64,000 nt of DNA from an uncultured Prevotella sp. (GTDB lineage: Bacteria; Bacteroidota; Bacteroidia; Bacteroidales; Bacteroidaceae): contig NZ_CAMJFM010000004.1 of NCBI RefSeq assembly GCF_946404925.1, positions 62,001 to 126,000 on the forward strand. Direction: 5' to 3'. Shown here piece by piece: positions 60,123-64,000 of the stretch. Each line of letters begins with the position of its first letter. Position 1 is the stretch's first letter. The translations under genes and the position numbers were made by a program. The notes beneath the pieces are model-generated. The model made no database searches. It had not been told where the DNA came from and saw only the letters and a program-made list of their open reading frames with translations.

Positions 60123-61172
60123 ATGGAGAAGGAAATGAATTTTCTGGATAGAAATGAGTTTAATTTCGACCCCAGTGAAAAGGTTGTTGAGGCTATCCGC
60201 AATTTTGACCCGAAGACATTGTGCTTTTATACCCGTATATACGATCAGGGCAAAAAGAGCGTTGTATCTGTTAAGCTGAGCGAGATATATGGCGTGCCCG
60301 AAGAGCAGGTGCTGCTGGCATATGGTGGTGAGGACATTCTGAAGAATGCCATACACTACTATCTGATGAAGGGCGACAATAAGAAGATACTTATACCCGA
60401 ATACTCATGGTGGTACTATAACAAGGTGGCCAGCGAGTGTTACGGTACGTTCGAGATGTACCCACTGCATGAGCAGGAGGATACATTTGCCTACGATGTG
60501 GATGAGGTGATAGAATACACCAACCGTATACATCCAAGAATGCTGCTGTTGGCATCACCCAATAATCCAACAGGTAATAGTCTGTCACCAGAGGAGATAG
60601 GTCGTATCATGGAAAATATCCCTGACGATACGATGGTGCTGATAGATGAGGCCTATGCAAGTTTTATTACCAGCGATACTGACTACATCGCACCATTGGT
60701 AAATAAATATAGAAACCTGATTATATCGCGAACCTTGTCGAAGTTCTATGGACTGCCTGGACTGCGTTGCGGTTTTGGATTCATTGGTGCAGGTCACGAC
60801 CACTTTGTGAGTTACATTAATAAGTATCTGGGTTACAATCGCTTCTCTGAGGCTGTTGCATTGGCTGCTTTGGATAGTGATGATCACTATCGTCGTGTGG
60901 CTGATGATATGGAGTGGGGACGCCAGCTATATAAGAAAGCTTTGGGCGATAAGCCTGGATTTAAAGTCTATAAGAGTGTAGCCAACTTTATACTGATAAA
61001 GTATCCCACAGAGATTAAGGAACCATTGCAGAAAGCACTTGCCGCTGAGAACTACAAGATTAAGTTTATGACCGATAAGGGGCTGGAGCAATGCGTGCGC
61101 ATTACACTGGGACGTAAGGAACAGACACAGAAGGTGGTGGATACCATATTACAGGTGTTGGGTGATAGATGA
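60123..61172 (+). CDS. HisC-like class I/II PLP aminotransferase
   Basis: A 349-residue fold-type I PLP enzyme. 'LLASPNNPTGNSLS', 'VLIDEAYASF', PLP lysine in 'SRTLSKFYGLPGLRCGF' and C-terminal 'CVRITLG' match histidinol-phosphate aminotransferase relatives. No other histidine genes are nearby, and it sits 4 bp from a LicC-like nucleotidyltransferase, so it probably aminates a small phosphorylated alcohol or aldehyde for a CDP-activated head group. The start at 60123 follows the promoter. Confidence 0.85.
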   Translation: MEKEMNFLDRNEFNFDPSEKVVEAIRNFDPKTLCFYTRIYDQGKKSVVSVKLSEIYGVPEEQVLLAYGGEDILKNAIHYYLMKGDNKKILIPEYSWWYYNKVASECYGTFEMYPLHEQEDTFAYDVDEVIEYTNRIHPRMLLLASPNNPTGNSLSPEEIGRIMENIPDDTMVLIDEAYASFITSDTDYIAPLVNKYRNLIISRTLSKFYGLPGLRCGFGFIGAGHDHFVSYINKYLGYNRFSEAVALAALDSDDHYRRVADDMEWGRQLYKKALGDKPGFKVYKSVANFILIKYPTEIKEPLQKALAAENYKIKFMTDKGLEQCVRITLGRKEQTQKVVDTILQVLGDR

Positions 61173-61176
61173 TGGT

Positions 61177-61905
61177 ATGATTGGAGTGATATTGGCTGCG
61201 GGTATGGCCAAAAGATTACGCCCGCTAACAGATAATAAGCCCAAATGCCTGCTTGAGGTGGCGGGGAAAACCTTGTTGCAGCGCACTATTGATGCTATGT
61301 TGCAGGCAGGTATTACTGAACTTGTGGTAGTTACGGGCTATCGCGCAGAAATGATAAGAGATTTCATTACTGTCCACTATCCACAGTTAGCTGTCAACTA
61401 TCTGGATAATGTAGATTATGAGCACAATAATAACATCTACTCGCTATGGATGGCAGGAAAGGTTGTGCGTGGACGCGAATTCCTGCTTATGGACAGCGAC
61501 ATACTTTGCGACCCCAAGGCTGTGATGGCTGTGGCACATGAGACTGAGCCTGCCTTGGCACTGAATCGCCATGAGCTGGGTGAGGAGGAAATGAAGATTG
61601 TGGTAGATAAGGACAATCGTATAACTGAGATCAGTAAGACATGTCGTGTGGAGGATGCTATAGGCGAGAGTGTAGGCATCGAGAAAATGACTTCAGAATA
61701 TAGTGAGGCATTGTATCGCGAGCTTGATGTCATGATTGAGCAGGAAGGGCTTATAGACATATTCTACGAACGCGCCTTTGAACGTCTTATTCCACAGGGA
61801 CATCAGTTTAAGGTGGTAGATACAACAAATTATTTCTCGTACGAGTTGGATACCCCCGAGGATTTTGAACGGGCCACTGAGGCAATGCCAAAAGAACTGT
61901 GTTAG
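61177..61905 (+). CDS. LicC-like nucleotidyltransferase (phosphocholine cytidylyltransferase family)
   Basis: A 242-residue protein. 'VILAAGMAKRLRPLTDNKPKCLLEV' is the nucleotide-binding G-x-G-x-R loop with the conserved Lys; 'LLMDSDILCD' holds the metal Asp. The 'NNIYSLWMAG' stretch is typical of LicC-type enzymes, which activate phosphocholine or similar as CDP conjugates. The ATG at 61177 (not the GTG at 61162) begins directly with the conserved motif. Confidence 0.85.
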   Translation: MIGVILAAGMAKRLRPLTDNKPKCLLEVAGKTLLQRTIDAMLQAGITELVVVTGYRAEMIRDFITVHYPQLAVNYLDNVDYEHNNNIYSLWMAGKVVRGREFLLMDSDILCDPKAVMAVAHETEPALALNRHELGEEEMKIVVDKDNRITEISKTCRVEDAIGESVGIEKMTSEYSEALYRELDVMIEQEGLIDIFYERAFERLIPQGHQFKVVDTTNYFSYELDTPEDFERATEAMPKELC

Positions 61906-61911
61906 AACAAA

Positions 61912-62628
61912 ATGAGAGTATTAGTTATACATGCGGCTAAATTAAAAGAGCGTGGAGAATTCGTAGATAGAATGCTCCGTGGTATTGGCATGGACTACGA
62001 GTTTATAAGTGCTGCCGATCTGGAAGATCTGAGCAAAGACATGCTCTGTATGTATTTTGCACATGGTGAGGAGATGGCTGCCAAACTGTTGCCACGCTAC
62101 AGTTGCGCAACAAAGCATCTGTTGGCTTACGAGAAGATTGTGAATGAGGGGATGGATGGTGCGCTGATACTGGAGGACGACATCGTGTTACATGATGATT
62201 TTTTGAAGTATTTCAATAAGAGTATAGACGAGTTTAAAATGCGTTTTTCAGGTATGCCTGTCATGATATCGTATGAAGACAGCTCGTTGCAGTTTGTGCC
62301 TCGTAGCATGCGAAAGAAGGGACAATTACTCTATTATGGGAAGAAAGACCGTATGGCTGGTGCCTACTACATGAGTCGTAAATGTGCAGAGGTTATTTTG
62401 GACGACTTGCGTACAAATAAGTGTCCTACTACTGATGCCGACACATACCACTACAACCTTCTGAAGAGAGGGGTGATTAAGTATCTGTGGTGTCAGCCGG
62501 CATTGGCTACGCAGGGATCTTTTACAGGACAATTCAGATCAACATTGTCGTCGAAGAAAGACCGTATGATAGTGTTCAGGTGGTGGTTTAAGAAAAACTA
62601 TAAGAAACTGCTTTATTGGTTTAGATAA
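61912..62628 (+). CDS. GT25 family glycosyltransferase
   Basis: A 238-residue protein. 'SCATKHLLAYEKIVNEGMDGALILEDDIVL' is the GT25 (LPS beta-galactosyltransferase, LgtB/LpsA type) core with the metal-binding EDD at 88-90; 'DRMAGAYYMSRKCAEVIL' and 'TDADTYHY' follow. It adds a hexose to lipooligosaccharide or capsule. The basic hydrophobic C-terminus ('FRWWFKKNYKKLLYWF') suggests membrane association. Confidence 0.85.
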   Translation: MRVLVIHAAKLKERGEFVDRMLRGIGMDYEFISAADLEDLSKDMLCMYFAHGEEMAAKLLPRYSCATKHLLAYEKIVNEGMDGALILEDDIVLHDDFLKYFNKSIDEFKMRFSGMPVMISYEDSSLQFVPRSMRKKGQLLYYGKKDRMAGAYYMSRKCAEVILDDLRTNKCPTTDADTYHYNLLKRGVIKYLWCQPALATQGSFTGQFRSTLSSKKDRMIVFRWWFKKNYKKLLYWFR

Positions 62629-62631
62629 GAA

Positions 62632-62662
62632 AAATGGCTGCTACTTAGTGTAGCGGCCATTT
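62632..62662. terminator. Terminator between convergent GT25 and GT90 genes
   Basis: A 13-bp stem with one G:T pair (62632-62644 with 62650-62662), overlapping the last codons of the GT90 gene. Confidence 0.75.
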
Positions 62663-63645
62663 GTTATTTCGAAGTATCGTTTCAGAACTAAGAGTGAGAT
62701 GAGTTTTTCGCGCTCTTTGTCGCGGAACTGATCGATATACTCGTGAGCATGCTGGATGATAGCCTCGGCCTCTTCTGGGTGGTCGATGTAGTACTGCAAC
62801 TTCTCTTCGAGATCAGAGAAATCGTCCTTAACCTCGATATAGTGGTAGTTGGGTATGAGAGTACCCTCCATAAACCAAGTCTCCTGAGTGAGGCGAGGTG
62901 TAACTGCGATACAATTAGACGACATGACCCATTTCAGATTTGATGCCACATCGTTGCCCTCGAGCGACATGATGAATTTATAGTCGAGGTGCTCGCCAAT
63001 AGTCATCTTGCCCTTCTGCCATTCTGGGTGCGCTTCGCTACGATTGGTTGAGGCTGCATCTACCATGGCGCTCTGTCCTTCGGCAAACATATTCATAAAT
63101 ACATCGCGGTTCTCTTTACGTGGACCAAGATCGCCTCGGAAGATGGTCATGTTTTTCTTCTGTCGCCAAGGCTTCTTGTCGTCTACAAACAAGAAGTGGC
63201 GCACCTTCTCGAGCTTCAGGATGACAGAATACTCGTTGTGCTCAACCAGCGGACGATTCTTGACGATGGCTGGTTCGGGGGCTACATATGGCTTGTCGCC
63301 CGAATCGAGAATCCAACGCAGACTCTGGTCGAAATAGCGTGCAAACTCCATCGCATCGAAGTAATAAACTTTCTGGCGAGTGATAGGCTGGTCTTTAAGA
63401 CAGATGGCACGTGCATCCCACGCCTCAGGATTAGTATACAACTCGGGCGTAAGCTTGCAGTAGTAATCTACGCGTTTAAGGATATAGTCCTTGTCAGGGC
63501 GCTTGTCTAGCTTCTTAAGTTCGTGTTCAAGCCAAACTTGAGAGAATATCTTAGGTGTGTACTCGCGGATATAACTCCTGACGAAATACTTTAAATTACT
63601 GTTCTTACCGTTGTGTAACAGGTAGTAAATCTTTCTTTTATTCAT
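62641..63645 (-). CDS. GT90 (CAP10-like) glycosyltransferase
   Basis: A 334-residue protein. 'KNMTIFRGDLGPRKENRDVF', 'LDYKFIMSLEGNDVASNLKWVMSSNCIAV' and 'WFMEGTLIPNYHYIEVKDDFSDLEEKLQYY' are the conserved GT90/LpsA blocks. It transfers xylose, glucose or a related sugar to surface glycans. The start is 63645 because the promoter lies at 63667-63674; the ORF can be extended upstream to 63795 but would run into the divergent licD gene. Confidence 0.87.
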   Translation of the reverse strand: MNKRKIYYLLHNGKNSNLKYFVRSYIREYTPKIFSQVWLEHELKKLDKRPDKDYILKRVDYYCKLTPELYTNPEAWDARAICLKDQPITRQKVYYFDAMEFARYFDQSLRWILDSGDKPYVAPEPAIVKNRPLVEHNEYSVILKLEKVRHFLFVDDKKPWRQKKNMTIFRGDLGPRKENRDVFMNMFAEGQSAMVDAASTNRSEAHPEWQKGKMTIGEHLDYKFIMSLEGNDVASNLKWVMSSNCIAVTPRLTQETWFMEGTLIPNYHYIEVKDDFSDLEEKLQYYIDHPEEAEAIIQHAHEYIDQFRDKEREKLISLLVLKRYFEITNGRYTK

Positions 63646-63666
63646 ATAAAATGCATATTTTGGGTG

Positions 63667-63703
63667 CAAAGTTACATATTTTATTTTATTTTCGTTATCT
63701 TTG
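63667..63703. promoter_or_regulatory. Divergent promoters of the GT90 and LicD genes
   Basis: Minus strand TAACTTTG (63667-63674), 21 nt before the GT90 ATG. Plus strand TATCTTTG (63696-63703), 18 nt before the LicD ATG. Confidence 0.65.
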
Positions 63704-63721
63704 CACACAAAAATTAGATTT

Positions 63722-64000
63722 ATGGCATTATACGACATACGGCCGCTACAGTTACGAATACTTAATATCTTGCAGGCAGTAGATGCTACGTGCAAGGAGC
63801 ATGGCCTGAATTACTATCTCTGGGCAGGATCGATGATTGGAGCTATACGTCACAAGGGGTTCATACCTTGGGATGATGATCTGGATATTGCAATGCCCCG
63901 TCCTGACTATGATAAACTGATAGCCCATAGCAAGGAATGGTTACCCGATGGGATTGAGATGGTGTGTGCTGAGAATGATAATGTGTACCCTTTGCCTTTT
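63722..64000 (+). CDS. LicD family phosphotransferase, N-terminal part (runs off the window)
   Basis: The first 93 residues are present. 'MALYDIRPLQLRILNILQ' is the usual LicD start. 'YYLWAGSMIGAIRHKGFIPWDDDLDIAMPR' is the nucleotidyltransferase-fold motif with the metal-binding acidic pair. LicD proteins transfer phosphocholine or related phospho-groups from CDP conjugates to glycans, which fits the LicC-like gene at 61177. The 3' end is beyond 64000. Confidence 0.88.
   Translation, partial: MALYDIRPLQLRILNILQAVDATCKEHGLNYYLWAGSMIGAIRHKGFIPWDDDLDIAMPRPDYDKLIAHSKEWLPDGIEMVCAENDNVYPLPF

Noticed and set aside
1..64000. tRNA, rRNA, transposase or integrase genes
   Set aside because: No cloverleaf-like sequence was noticed in the gaps, and no rRNA or transposase/integrase motif was noticed in the proteins. 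A dedicated RNA search was not possible.

Overview
The window is a chromosomal segment of a Bacteroidales bacterium, most likely Prevotellaceae (Prevotella/Segatella type). The sequence signs are: promoters of the Bacteroidetes form TTTG-N19/20-TAnnTTTG, found repeatedly at the expected distance from genes; weak or absent Shine-Dalgarno sites; Oar-like TonB-dependent receptors; BACON and OB-fold lipoproteins; lineage families (DUF4831, DUF4294, HU-like protein with a smalltalk peptide, BT4734/DUF3987 primase); an anaerobic class III ribonucleotide reductase; and Nnr, Trk, Dxs and IspG. No rRNA, tRNA, CRISPR array, transposase or integrase was seen.

Layout. 1-1782: end of a U32 peptidase and a TIM-barrel glycosidase-like protein. 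1864-9922: an accessory region with the smalltalk peptide, HU-like protein, AAA/DUF4143 ATPase, two proteins sharing a GSxxQVFxG motif, a Cys-rich peptide, a small OB-like protein, a Rha/KilA-C phage-type regulator, a BT4734/DUF3987 replication protein and an M15 peptidase. It looks like a domesticated phage- or satellite-derived module without integrase or structural genes. 10016-31065: core metabolism and information genes (SufE, NrdDG, MINPP-type phosphatase, RpoN, PurE, IspG, sirtuin, three FKBPs, Lrp, a C26-M19 fusion, M28 peptidase, DUF4831, Nnr, Hpt, Adk, ObgE). 31207-40900: a surface locus of two 1100-residue Oar-like TonB receptors around a BACON/OB-fold lipoprotein and a secreted non-specific nuclease lipoprotein, plausibly for capture and cleavage of extracellular nucleic acid. 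41027-53613: GlyS, an FKBP lipoprotein, an AAA ATPase + DUF4435 pair resembling PARIS/OLD-type defence, ManA, TrkHA, Dxs, DUF4294 and an HhH outer-membrane protein. 53616-64000: envelope glycan genes: a GT4-GtrA-GT2-GT87 operon, a NodB deacetylase with a GT87-FGE fusion, then an aminotransferase, LicC-like cytidylyltransferase, GT25, GT90 and LicD.

The most unusual content is repetitive. (i) Four inverted-repeat elements have arms made of 9-10 bp tandem units (CACGGATT/CACGAATT type); one is inserted in frame in the DUF3987 gene, like Rickettsia palindromic elements. (ii) Many 7-11 bp tandem tracts sit at gene boundaries and supply stop or start codons. In two lipoprotein genes an inverted copy of the upstream tract encodes the signal peptide, so the start region lies in a predicted long hairpin. 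(iii) The gap before the second TonB receptor holds three 22-bp-spaced palindromes inside an array of eight AAACCTCCCGT-type motifs. (iv) A five-unit 10-bp iteron precedes the Cys-rich/OB/Rha/primase operon.
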